Below the pieces are notes generated by a model that was given only the letters and a program-made list of their open reading frames with translations, was not told the origin of the DNA and did not search any database. The translations under genes and the position numbers were made by a program. From NCBI GenBank assembly GCA_001464335.1, contig LNEV01000018.1:1-64000 (forward strand): a stretch of 64,000 nt of DNA. Direction: 5' to 3'. Origin of the DNA: Rhizobiales bacterium Ga0077545. Its GTDB lineage: Bacteria > Pseudomonadota > Alphaproteobacteria > Rhizobiales > Methylopilaceae. Positions 27,566 to 35,702 of the stretch are shown piece by piece; positions within the stretch are counted from its first letter, which is position 1, and the number at the start of each line of letters is the position of its first letter.

Positions 27566-28798
27566 ATGTCCAAGAAATCTCCCAAGAAGGTCGTGCTCGC
27601 CTATTCCGGCGGCCTCGACACCTCCGTCATCCTGAAATGGCTGCAGACCGAATATGGCTGCGAGGTTGTCACCTTCACCGCCGATCTCGGCCAGGGAGAG
27701 GAACTGGAGCCCGCGCGCAAGAAGGCTGAGCTTCTCGGCATCAAGCCGGAAAACATCTTCATCGAGGATCTGCGCGAGGAATTCGTCCGCGATTTCGTGT
27801 TCCCGATGTTCCGTGCCAACGCGCTGTATGAGGGCCAGTATCTGCTCGGCACCTCCATCGCCCGCCCGCTGATCTCCAAAAAGCAGATCGAGATCGCCCG
27901 CAAGACCGGTGCCGACGCCGTCGCCCATGGCGCAACCGGCAAGGGCAATGACCAGGTGCGCTTCGAGCTGGCCTATTACGCGCTCGAGCCCGAAATCACG
28001 ATCATCGCGCCATGGCGCGAATGGGATCTTGCCTCGCGCACGCGCCTGCTCGAATTCGCCGAGCAGCACCAGATCCCGATCGCCAAGGACAAGCGCGGCG
28101 AAGCCCCGTTCTCGGTCGACGCAAATCTCCTGCACTCGTCCTCCGAGGGCAAAGTGCTGGAAGACCCGAACGATGAAGCGCCCGAACTCGTCTACCAGCG
28201 CACTATTTCGCCGGAAGACGCGCCCGACAAGGCGACGATCATCACCATCGACTTCGAAAAGGGCGATCCCGTTGCCATCGACGGCGAGACGCTGTCGCCC
28301 GCCACCCTGCTGGCAACGCTTAACGAACTCGGCAAGGCCAACGGCATCGGCCGGCTCGACCTCGTCGAGAACCGTTTCGTCGGCATGAAATCGCGCGGTG
28401 TTTACGAAACGCCCGGCGGCACGATCCTGCACAAAGCCCATCGCGGCATCGAAAGCATCACGCTCGACCGCGAGGCGCTGCACCTCAAGGAGCAGCTGAT
28501 GCCGAAATATGCCGAGCTGGTCTATTACGGCTTCTGGTTCGCCCCCGAGCGCGAAATGCTGCAGGCCTTGATCGACAAGAGCCAGGAATTCGTCACCGGC
28601 CAGGTCCGCGTGAAGCTTTACAAGGGCAATGTCGAGATCGTCGGCCGCACCTCACCCTTCTCGCTGTACGACAAGGAACTGGTCACGTTCGAGGAAGGCG
28701 CCGTCGCATACGATCACCGCGACGCGCAGGGCTTCATCAAGCTCAACGCCCTTCGCCTGCGCACGCTCGCCGCGCGCAAGAAGAAGCTCGGCCTCTGA
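27566..28798 (+). CDS. argG: Argininosuccinate synthase
   Basis: The 410-residue enzyme joins citrulline and aspartate using ATP in arginine synthesis. Diagnostic motifs are the PP-loop [36 protein letters not shown], and [22 protein letters not shown] at 27566 gives the normal N-terminus [13 protein letters not shown]. Stand-alone gene; upstream inverted repeat at 27445-27480 may be an operator. Confidence 0.98.
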   Translation: MSKKSPKKVVLAYSGGLDTSVILKWLQTEYGCEVVTFTADLGQGEELEPARKKAELLGIKPENIFIEDLREEFVRDFVFPMFRANALYEGQYLLGTSIARPLISKKQIEIARKTGADAVAHGATGKGNDQVRFELAYYALEPEITIIAPWREWDLASRTRLLEFAEQHQIPIAKDKRGEAPFSVDANLLHSSSEGKVLEDPNDEAPELVYQRTISPEDAPDKATIITIDFEKGDPVAIDGETLSPATLLATLNELGKANGIGRLDLVENRFVGMKSRGVYETPGGTILHKAHRGIESITLDREALHLKEQLMPKYAELVYYGFWFAPEREMLQALIDKSQEFVTGQVRVKLYKGNVEIVGRTSPFSLYDKELVTFEEGAVAYDHRDAQGFIKLNALRLRTLAARKKKLGL

Positions 28799-28899
28799 TC
28801 CAGTCTTTCGGGCCGCACGCAGATGTGATGACCGCGGGCCGAACTTTTGCCCGCGGCGCGGGCTAAGGGCAGGCATTCTTTTCCAAGAAGGAGCCTGCC

Positions 28900-29295
28900 A
28901 TGCCTCTGCTCGAACACCGCTTCGTACCGCGCCGGTTTGCAATCGGCACCGCCGCCTCCCTGCTGATGGCCGGCACGGCTTTCGCCCATCACGGATGGAG
29001 CTGGGCCGAGGCCGAGCAGGTCGACATCGCCGGCACCATCGACAGCGTCACCATCTCACCGCCCCATCCCTCGCTGCGCGTCACCGCGAGCGACGGCAAG
29101 ACATGGCAGGTCGAACTCGGAAACCCGAACCAGACCAAGCGTGCGGGCTTCGTCGAAGGTTCGGCCGCTCCGGGCAACAAGGTCGTCATACGCGGCAACC
29201 GCTCGAGCGATCCCAACGAATTGCGGATCAAGGCGGTGCGGATCACGGTCGACGGCAAGGCCTACGACATATATCCCGAACGCATCAAAGAGTGA
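28900..29295 (+). CDS. Exported DUF6152 family protein
   Basis: The 131-residue protein has a signal peptide (RRFAIGTAASLLMAGTAFA) and a mature start HHGWSWAEAEQVDIAGTID, typical of DUF6152. The rest is a small OB-like beta domain (VTISPPHPSLRVTASDGKTW, then VVIRGNRSSDPNELRIKAVRI). DUF6152 proteins are often found beside DUF6644 membrane proteins, as here, and the N-terminal HH is a possible metal site. Function is unknown. It overlaps in reading space with no other real gene and precedes the next by 13 bases. Confidence 0.8.
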   Translation: MPLLEHRFVPRRFAIGTAASLLMAGTAFAHHGWSWAEAEQVDIAGTIDSVTISPPHPSLRVTASDGKTWQVELGNPNQTKRAGFVEGSAAPGNKVVIRGNRSSDPNELRIKAVRITVDGKAYDIYPERIKE

Positions 29296-29308
29296 CGGCG
29301 GAGCGCCG

Positions 29309-29776
29309 GTGGACATTCTCGATGCCATCGGCGCATGGCCCGGCGCAGTGCTGCTGCGCTCGTCGAGCCTCGCCTATCTGCTGACGAATGCCGCGCACAT
29401 TCTCTCCATTGCCCTTCTGGTCGGACCTGTCATTACGCTCGATCTGAAGCTTCTCGGCCTGTTCGGAGCGGTTCCCCTCGCGCCGCTGCACCGCGTTCTG
29501 ACGCGCGTGGCGCTCGCCGGTTTCGCGGGCGCCGCCGCCACCGGCCTTGCGCTGTTCTCGGTCCGGCCCGGCGAATACGCGCAGAACCCGGCCTTCCTCG
29601 CAAAGCTCGCCCTCATCGCGCTCGCAGGCCTCAACGTGCTTGTGCTGACTCGGCTGCCATCCTGGCCCGGCGCGGACGCGGGCGGCACATCCGGCTCGGT
29701 CAAGCTGGCGGCGGCGTCTTCCCTTGTGCTGTGGCTCGCAATCGTGATCGCCGGGCGCTGGATCGGCTTCGTGTGA
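29309..29776 (+). CDS. DUF6644 family membrane protein
   Basis: The 155-residue protein starts with GTG at 29309 after GGAG and is mostly hydrophobic, with four likely membrane helices: YLLTNAAHILSIALLVGPVI, VALAGFAGAAATGLALFSV, FLAKLALIALAGLNVLVL, and AASSLVLWLAIVIAGRWIG. The single buried His (NAAHILS) is typical of DUF6644 and might bind haem or metal. It forms a pair with the DUF6152 gene; both are of unknown function. Confidence 0.75.
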   Translation: MDILDAIGAWPGAVLLRSSSLAYLLTNAAHILSIALLVGPVITLDLKLLGLFGAVPLAPLHRVLTRVALAGFAGAAATGLALFSVRPGEYAQNPAFLAKLALIALAGLNVLVLTRLPSWPGADAGGTSGSVKLAAASSLVLWLAIVIAGRWIGFV

Positions 29777-29903
29777 GCGCGGTGGGCGCGCCGAGGGTTA
29801 ACACCCCATAAACTTCCGCCCCTCAAAGTGAACCCCATCGCCCTGCGACCGGTGCCGATTCTGCACCCCGCAGCCCATTGCATGCCCAGCGAGGACTGAA
29901 GTC

Positions 29904-32174
29904 ATGCTCGGTCTCGGCGGGAAGAAGCGCGGCAAGAAGCGCGAACCCCGGTTCGATTCCCATCCGGAAGAACTGCTCGACCTCAGGCTCGGGCCGCACG
30001 ACCGCGCGCATACTTACGCCCGTCGCGCCGCCGGGGCGGACATGATCGACGACGAAGAAGAAGAGCAGGCCCCACGCTCCAGAGGCCGCGCCCGCCGCGC
30101 CGCACCGGAGCCTGACTACGAAGACGACACGGACGACGAGGAAGAGGCCGAGGAGGAGGAGATGGAGGAAGAAGCGCCCCCGCCGTCCCGCCGCCGCGCC
30201 GCGCGTGCGGGGCCCCAGCGCCGTGCCACCAAAAAGAAGAAGAGCAAAAGCTGGCGGGGCGGGCCTGTGGGCTTCTTCGTGCTCGGCCGCATGATCCGCT
30301 GGAGCGTCATCCTCGGTGTCTGGGCCATCATCGCGCTCGGCGGCTTCATTGCCTACGAGACGACCAAGCTGCCCGCCGTCAACGCCCTGGAAATCCCGGC
30401 GCGCCCGCCAAGCATCTCGATTGCCGGTATGGACGGAACCGTGCTTGCGACGCGCGGCGAGGGCGGCGCGGCCCGCGTGCAGCTGAAGGATATGCCGGAC
30501 TATCTGCCGCGCGCCTTCATCGCCATCGAGGACCAGCGCTTCTATTCGCATTTCGGCGTCGATCCGATCGGCCTCCTGCGCGCGGCCTATCAGAACATGG
30601 TCGCAGGGCAGGTCGTGCAGGGCGGCTCGACGATCACCCAGCAGCTCGCCAAGAATCTCTTTCTGACGCCTGAACGCTCCTTCGAACGCAAGGTTCAAGA
30701 GGCCATTCTCGCCTTCTGGCTGGAAGCGAAGTTCTCGAAGGACGAGATCCTCGAAATCTATCTCAACCGCATCTATTTCGGCTCCGGTGCCTACGGCGTT
30801 CAGGCCGCGTCACAGCGCTATTTCGGCAAGCCCGCGAGCTATGTGACGCTTGGCGAAGCCGCCATCCTCGCGGGGCTCGTCAAGGCACCCTCGCGCCTTG
30901 CGCCGACGCGCGATCCGGGCGCCGCCGAAGCGCGCGCACAGGTCGTTCTCGCCGCGATGGCCGAGCAGGATCTCATCACCGACAAGGATGCCGCGCGCGC
31001 GATGAGCGTGCCCGCCTCGATCGCCGCGCCCCGTATGGACGGCGCCGCCGGCTATGTCGCCGACTGGGTGGTCGATCAGCTCGACGAGCTCATCGGCAAG
31101 GTCGAGAAGGACATCGTGGTCGACACGACGATCGATCCCATTCTTCAGGCCGAGGCCGAACAGGCGCTTGTGTCGGGACTTCGCGAAAACGGCACGAAGC
31201 TCGGCGTTTCGCAGGGCGCGATGGTCTCGCTCGATCCGCAAGGCGCGGTCCGCGCGCTTGTCGGCGGCAAGAGCTATGCGCAAAGCCAGTTCAACCGCGC
31301 CGTCGTCGCCAAGCGCCAGCCCGGCTCGGCGTTCAAACCCTTCGTCTATCTCAGCGCGCTCGAAGTCGGCCTCACGCCGGAAAGCCTCGTTCAGGACCAG
31401 CCGATCAAGGTCAAGAACTGGAAGCCGGAGAATTTCGACAAGAAATACCGCGGCACGGTCACGCTCACCGAAGCCCTCGCAACCTCGCTCAACGCGGTCG
31501 CCGTGCGGCTGACGCTCGACATCGGCGCCGAGACCGTCGTGCAGACGGCCCACCGGCTGGGAATTTCCTCGAAGCTGCAGTCCAACGCCTCGATCGCGCT
31601 CGGAACCTCCGAAGTCGCGCCGATCGAACTTGCCGCGGCCTATGTCCCGTTCGCCAATGGCGGCTACGCGACCTTGCCCTATGTCGTCACGCGCATCCGC
31701 AGCGGAGAGGACGGCAAGGTTCTCTATGAGCGCCGGGGCCCCGGCCTCGGCCAGGTTGCCGAGCCGCGCCACATCGCGATGATGAACCAGATGATGTCCG
31801 AAACCCTGCGCGTCGGCACCGCGCGGAAGGCCGAGCTCGACGGCTGGCCCGCCGCCGGAAAGACCGGCACCAGCCAGGATTACCGCGACGCGTGGTTCGT
31901 CGGCTATACGGGCCGCCTCGTCACAGCCGTCTGGCTCGGCAATGACGACAATTCGCCGACCAAGAGGGCCTCCGGTTCGGGCCTTCCGGTCGAAATCTGG
32001 AGCCGCTACATGACGGCCGCCCATCGCGGCGTCCCGGTCGCCGGCCTTCCGGGCCTGTTCGGGCCGCGCGATCTGCCCGCACGCAACGAAATGTGGGCGA
32101 ACGGGCGTCCGATGGACGTGCCCGAGCCGCTGCGCGGGCCGGTCGGATTCCTGAAGAAATTGTTCGGGGGCTAA
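29904..32174 (+). CDS. Class A penicillin-binding protein (PBP1A-like transglycosylase/transpeptidase)
   Basis: The 756-residue bifunctional murein synthase has a long charged cytoplasmic N-terminus (residues 1-130, with acidic DDEEEEQ and EEEEMEEE runs, then Arg- and Lys-rich runs), one membrane helix (WSVILGVWAIIALGGFIAYE), the transglycosylase domain (FIAIEDQRFYSHFGVDP, GGSTITQQLAKNLF, IYLNRIYFGSGAYGVQAAS), and the transpeptidase with SxxK in QPGSAFKPF, SxN in TSLNAVAV and KTG in AGKTGTSQDY. It polymerises and cross-links peptidoglycan. The charged extension is unusually long for the class. The gene is convergent with the next. Confidence 0.93.
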   Translation: MLGLGGKKRGKKREPRFDSHPEELLDLRLGPHDRAHTYARRAAGADMIDDEEEEQAPRSRGRARRAAPEPDYEDDTDDEEEAEEEEMEEEAPPPSRRRAARAGPQRRATKKKKSKSWRGGPVGFFVLGRMIRWSVILGVWAIIALGGFIAYETTKLPAVNALEIPARPPSISIAGMDGTVLATRGEGGAARVQLKDMPDYLPRAFIAIEDQRFYSHFGVDPIGLLRAAYQNMVAGQVVQGGSTITQQLAKNLFLTPERSFERKVQEAILAFWLEAKFSKDEILEIYLNRIYFGSGAYGVQAASQRYFGKPASYVTLGEAAILAGLVKAPSRLAPTRDPGAAEARAQVVLAAMAEQDLITDKDAARAMSVPASIAAPRMDGAAGYVADWVVDQLDELIGKVEKDIVVDTTIDPILQAEAEQALVSGLRENGTKLGVSQGAMVSLDPQGAVRALVGGKSYAQSQFNRAVVAKRQPGSAFKPFVYLSALEVGLTPESLVQDQPIKVKNWKPENFDKKYRGTVTLTEALATSLNAVAVRLTLDIGAETVVQTAHRLGISSKLQSNASIALGTSEVAPIELAAAYVPFANGGYATLPYVVTRIRSGEDGKVLYERRGPGLGQVAEPRHIAMMNQMMSETLRVGTARKAELDGWPAAGKTGTSQDYRDAWFVGYTGRLVTAVWLGNDDNSPTKRASGSGLPVEIWSRYMTAAHRGVPVAGLPGLFGPRDLPARNEMWANGRPMDVPEPLRGPVGFLKKLFGG

Positions 32175-32195
32175 CGGACGCTGTCGGCCCTACCG

Positions 32196-32978
32196 TCAGA
32201 CCGGAGGCGTGCGCGGCTTCTTGGCCGGGGGCACCATGCCATAGCGGTGCAGGTCCGGCCCGTTGGTCTTCAGCCAGTCCTCGGCCTCTTCCGTGCCGGC
32301 GCAGATCTTGTGAACCAGCCGCCAGAAACGGTCGGAATGGTTCATCTCGCGGCGGTGCGCCACTTCATGCGCGGCCAGATAATCCAGCACGACCGGCGGT
32401 GCGAGAACGAGCCGCCACGAAAACGCCAGATCGCCCTTGGCCGAGCATGAGCCCCACCGGCTGATCGTGTCCTTGATCGAGATGCGCCCGAGCGGCACTT
32501 TGAGCGCTTCCGCATAGCCGCGCGCGGCAGGCTCGATGTCCTTCTTGGCTTCGCGCTTCAGGAAATCGAGAACGCGCCGCGAAAAATGCTCTTCGGGTCC
32601 GTAAACGCCGATCACGCGGACCTGTCCCGGAACGGCGGGCTCGACCCGCGTCACGCCCCGGAGGCCGCGCCAGACCAGACGATGCGGGACGCCGCGCAGG
32701 GGGATGATCCGCCCGCGCGCAAACGGCACCGCCATGGGCATGGTTTCGAGCCGGTCCGCGATCCAGTCGACCTGGCGCATCGCGAAATCCTGCCCGTGAT
32801 GCAGGCTGGCACGCTTGGGAAGGGTCAGAACCACCTGGCCGGTCGCATTCTTGACACGCAGCGTGATGCGCCGCGCGGCTGCGTTGCGGCGCACGGCCAC
32901 CTCGACCGGGCGCCCGCGCACGATCATGTCAAAAGTGGCGGGTTCCTGAGCCCCTTGGGAAAAAAGTCTGCGTAGCAC
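32196..32978 (-). CDS. YgjP-like zinc metallopeptidase (DUF45)
   Basis: The protein has the YgjP/DUF45 pattern: IVRGRPVEVAVRRNAAARRI, then the signature ISRWGSCSAKGDLAFSWRL (residues about 175-193) and the zinc-binding HEVAHRREMNHSDRFW. Such proteins are SprT/M48-like peptidases. The start is uncertain: GTG at 32978 gives 260 residues beginning VLRRLFSQGAQEPATF, in line with relatives; an ATG at 33134 would add about 50 unrelated residues. It is convergent with the PBP gene. The stretch 32979-33195 holds no gene I can support. Confidence 0.85.
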   Translation of the reverse strand: MLRRLFSQGAQEPATFDMIVRGRPVEVAVRRNAAARRITLRVKNATGQVVLTLPKRASLHHGQDFAMRQVDWIADRLETMPMAVPFARGRIIPLRGVPHRLVWRGLRGVTRVEPAVPGQVRVIGVYGPEEHFSRRVLDFLKREAKKDIEPAARGYAEALKVPLGRISIKDTISRWGSCSAKGDLAFSWRLVLAPPVVLDYLAAHEVAHRREMNHSDRFWRLVHKICAGTEEAEDWLKTNGPDLHRYGMVPPAKKPRTPPV

Positions 32979-33195
32979 GAAGCGAGGATACCAAATATCC
33001 GACGCTGCGGAAGCCGATTTTTCGGCCACATTCGCCACATATGGGAATTTAAGCTCGCCGCTTGCTGAAAAGTCAGGCCTTTTCGGGATTAACGACGCCG
33101 GTAAACTTTCGGATGCGGCAACCCGCCTATCCAAACGGCACCGATCCCTTTGACAGCGCCCGATTTTCGGATGGTCAACGCGACCCCGTTCAGGG

Positions 33196-33948
33196 TCAGG
33201 CGCTCATGGCCTCGACGGCAGAGATGAGCTTTTCGAGGTCTTCCGGCCGCGACAGACGGTGATCGCCATCCTTGATCAACGTCACGATCACATCATCCTC
33301 GGCCAGATGCTCGACGAGCTTCATCGCGTGCTCCCAGGGCACGTCCGGATCGTCCATGCCTTGAAGGACGCGCACCGGCGCCCCCACCCGGAACGGCGCG
33401 CCGAGAACGCGATTGGCCCGGCCATCCTCGATGAAGGCGCGCGTGATCGGCGTTGGCTCATCGGAATATTGCGAGGGCGCCCGGTAGACGCCTTCCGTGA
33501 GAATCGTCTGGCGGATGTCCTCGGAAAAGCGCGCCCACATCAGGTCTTCGGTGAAATCCGGCGCCGGGGCGACGAGAACGAGCCCGCCCAGCGGCCGTCC
33601 CTCGGCCGCGAACCTCCGCGCGGCGAGAAGGGCAATCCACCCCCCCATGCTCGATCCAACGAGGACGGGCGCCGCGCCGCCATGAGCGCCGATCACGGCC
33701 AGCGCGTCGGCCAGCCAGTCGGAAATCGTCCCATCTTCAAAACGGCCCTCCGACTCCCCATGTCCGGAATAGTCGAAGCGCACCACTTTGCGGCCGGTCT
33801 TCGCGCCCCAATCGGCGATCACGGAGGCTTTCGTGGACACCATGTCGGACCTGAAACCACCCAGCCAGACGATGGCGGGGTCTTTTCCCTCCTGGATGCG
33901 GAGCGCGAGGCGGCGGCCATTGGCCGTCAGAAATTCGGTCTGGTGCAC
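33196..33948 (-). CDS. Alpha/beta hydrolase
   Basis: The 250-residue serine hydrolase has the nucleophile elbow VLVGSSMGGWIALLAARR (Ser), an oxyanion region IVWLGGFRSDM, Asp in VRVLQGMDDPDVPWEHAM and His in VTLIKDGDHRLSRPEDLE. It resembles the ABHD10/palmitoyl-thioesterase-like group, common in alphaproteobacteria. GTG at 33948 is chosen because GGGAGGA lies five bases upstream; an ATG at 34023 would add 25 residues. Substrate unknown (thioester or ester). Divergent from infC. Confidence 0.87.
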   Translation of the reverse strand: MHQTEFLTANGRRLALRIQEGKDPAIVWLGGFRSDMVSTKASVIADWGAKTGRKVVRFDYSGHGESEGRFEDGTISDWLADALAVIGAHGGAAPVLVGSSMGGWIALLAARRFAAEGRPLGGLVLVAPAPDFTEDLMWARFSEDIRQTILTEGVYRAPSQYSDEPTPITRAFIEDGRANRVLGAPFRVGAPVRVLQGMDDPDVPWEHAMKLVEHLAEDDVIVTLIKDGDHRLSRPEDLEKLISAVEAMSA

Positions 33949-34103
33949 GGAAATCCTCCCTCCGGGGGCATGCCCGAGCCGCAGCGCGATGTAAACCGCA
34001 TCGCGCGTGTTGACTTCGCGCAAAAATCACCCATCCTCCGCCCGCTTGGGTCATGAGGCCATTCATGCCCGGGCACATCGCAACAATTTAGGAGAACAAA
34101 CCC

Positions 34104-34643
34104 ATTCGTCGTCCAATGAGATCTATTGCGCCGGTCCAGAAAGAAGGTCCGCGCATCAACCGGGAAATCCGTATTCCGGCCGTCCAGCTGATTGACGCCG
34201 AGGGTGAAAATCTCGGCGTCGTGCCGATCGAACAGGCCCTCGCACTTGCCGAAGAGGCCGGGCTCGATCTGGTGGAAATCGCTCCCAATTCGGCCCCCCC
34301 GGTCTGCAAGATCCTGGACTATGGGAAGTTCAAGTTCGCGGCGCAGAAGAAAGCCGCCGAGGCGCGCAAGAACCAGAAGACCGTCGAGGTCAAGGAAATC
34401 AAGATGCGCCCCAACATCGACGACCATGACTACGAGACGAAGATGAAGGCCATGCGCCGCTTCTTCGACGAAGGCGACAAGGTCAAGGTGACGCTGCGCT
34501 TCCGCGGACGTGAAATGGCCCATCAGGATCTCGGCCTGAAACTGCTCTGGCGCGTCCGCGACGAAGTGGCGCCGCTTGCCAAGGTCGAGAGCGATCCTTC
34601 GCTCGAAGGCCGCCAGATGGTGATGATCCTCGCCCCGCGCTGA
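34104..34643 (+). CDS. infC: Translation initiation factor IF-3, AUU start
   Basis: The reading frame that matches IF-3 ([69 protein letters not shown]) has its family N-terminus RRPMRSIAP directly after an ATT at 34104, which in turn follows an AGGAG motif nine bases away. The ATG at 34116 would cut four conserved residues and has a poor ribosome binding site. In many bacteria infC uses AUU so that IF-3 represses its own translation. The product is about 179 residues and closes with a terminator. IF-3 discriminates start codons and splits 70S ribosomes. Confidence 0.93.
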   Translation: MRRPMRSIAPVQKEGPRINREIRIPAVQLIDAEGENLGVVPIEQALALAEEAGLDLVEIAPNSAPPVCKILDYGKFKFAAQKKAAEARKNQKTVEVKEIKMRPNIDDHDYETKMKAMRRFFDEGDKVKVTLRFRGREMAHQDLGLKLLWRVRDEVAPLAKVESDPSLEGRQMVMILAPR

Positions 34644-34662
34644 GGCTCGCCCGACCGACATC

Positions 34663-34689
34663 GAAGCCCGCCGCAAGGCGGGCTTTTTT
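34663..34689 (+). terminator. Rho-independent terminator after infC
   Basis: AGCCCGCC-GCAA-GGCGGGCT is followed by TTTTT and GTTGTT. It also lies close to the end of the convergent TadE gene. Confidence 0.88.
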
Positions 34690-34693
34690 GTTG

Positions 34694-35140
34694 TTACGAT
34701 GAGGGCTGGTTCGGAAAGCAGGCCGACACCTCGAACGGGATTCCGTCCTTGAATGTCGGAACCATCAGCGGCACGACCGTCTGGAACGTGTAGGAAATGG
34801 AGACCTGGGAGAACCCGGTGATTCCTGCGCAGGCCGTGTTCGCATTCAGCGTGACGGAATCGTTTGTCAGCCGAACCGAAAGCTTTCCTGCTTCGGTCGT
34901 GACGAAAGACTTCGTCGACGTGGCACTGTAGGCCCCGCTGGGCGCGCATCCCGTCTCGCGAACGCCCATGCAGCGCGCCGTTTCCGTTGCCACCGATTGC
35001 AGCGCTTCGCGCGTCCACATCGCGCGCCCGAACTCGATCGTGCCGTAGACGATCAGGAGGAACGGCAGAAGAACAAGCGCGAACTCGATCGCGGTCGCGC
35101 CGTCTTCCGCACGTGCGAAGGAAGCAACGCGCCGCCTCAT
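34694..35140 (-). CDS. TadE-like pseudopilin (second of two)
   Basis: The 148-residue protein has a TadE/TadF N-terminus: MRRRVASFARAEDGATAIEF, with the Glu after the hydrophobic-segment start that is typical of pseudopilins, then ALVLLPFLLIVYGTIEFGRA. The mature region has three cysteines (ARCMGVRETGC, NTACAG and SACFPN). Such proteins are processed by the TadV prepilin peptidase and assembled by Flp/Tad machinery. The start overlaps the previous gene's stop by four bases (ATGA). No tad secretion genes lie nearby. Confidence 0.82.
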   Translation of the reverse strand: MRRRVASFARAEDGATAIEFALVLLPFLLIVYGTIEFGRAMWTREALQSVATETARCMGVRETGCAPSGAYSATSTKSFVTTEAGKLSVRLTNDSVTLNANTACAGITGFSQVSISYTFQTVVPLMVPTFKDGIPFEVSACFPNQPSS

Positions 35141-35694
35141 TGTGTCTGCACCACCGCGCGCGAGGAAACCTTGCCGCTTGAGCTGACACCGAAATCGAGG
35201 AAGAAGGGCGTGTAGGTTCCCTCGGCCGAGATCTCCACGAATTTTCCGGCCACCCCTCCACCGCCACAGGCCGCGCCGCAGGCCTGCTGCCCGCCCCAGG
35301 AGAGCGCTCCACCCGACAGCGTGGGGCAGTAACAGCTTCCGGCGCTGGACGAGCTTCCTGATTTCGTAATGACGCCGTCCTGCAATGTCGCAATCGAGCC
35401 GTTGTTGATCGTCACGCGGCCGGCGATGGACGAGTTCGCCGAATTACCGGCGAGGATCGTCGCAAGTGTCTGCGAAAGCGTGTCCGCCCCTGCCGCGCTC
35501 ACCGAGTTTGCGTTGACCAGCGCATAATTCGCGCTGCTCGACACGGCGCTCTCGACAGTGAACCGCGTAAAGACGCCGCGCCCGAAATCGATGACTCCCG
35601 CCATAATGAGAATGAAGAGCGGGGCGATGAACGCAAACTCCACTGCGGCTGAGCCGGCGACCGAGCGTGCGAATGTGCTGCGGAGATTTTTCAT
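35137..35694 (-). CDS. TadE-like pseudopilin (first of two)
   Basis: The 185-residue protein starts MKNLRSTFARSVAGSAAVEF, then AFIAPLFILIMAGVIDFGRG, the TadE-type membrane helix with the conserved acidic residue at its start. The mature region is Ser/Gly/Ala-rich with a Cys cluster (GSCYCPTLSGG, QQACGAACGGGG). It lies eight bases after the large TadG-like gene and overlaps the next TadE gene, so all three are one operon. Confidence 0.85.
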   Translation of the reverse strand: MKNLRSTFARSVAGSAAVEFAFIAPLFILIMAGVIDFGRGVFTRFTVESAVSSSANYALVNANSVSAAGADTLSQTLATILAGNSANSSIAGRVTINNGSIATLQDGVITKSGSSSSAGSCYCPTLSGGALSWGGQQACGAACGGGGVAGKFVEISAEGTYTPFFLDFGVSSSGKVSSRAVVQTQ

Positions 35695-35702
35695 GCCGGA
35701 TC

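Noticed and set aside
33272-33290. FNR/FixK-type box (TTGAT-N4-ATCAA)
   Set aside because: Only the left half-site is present; it also lies within the alpha/beta hydrolase gene.
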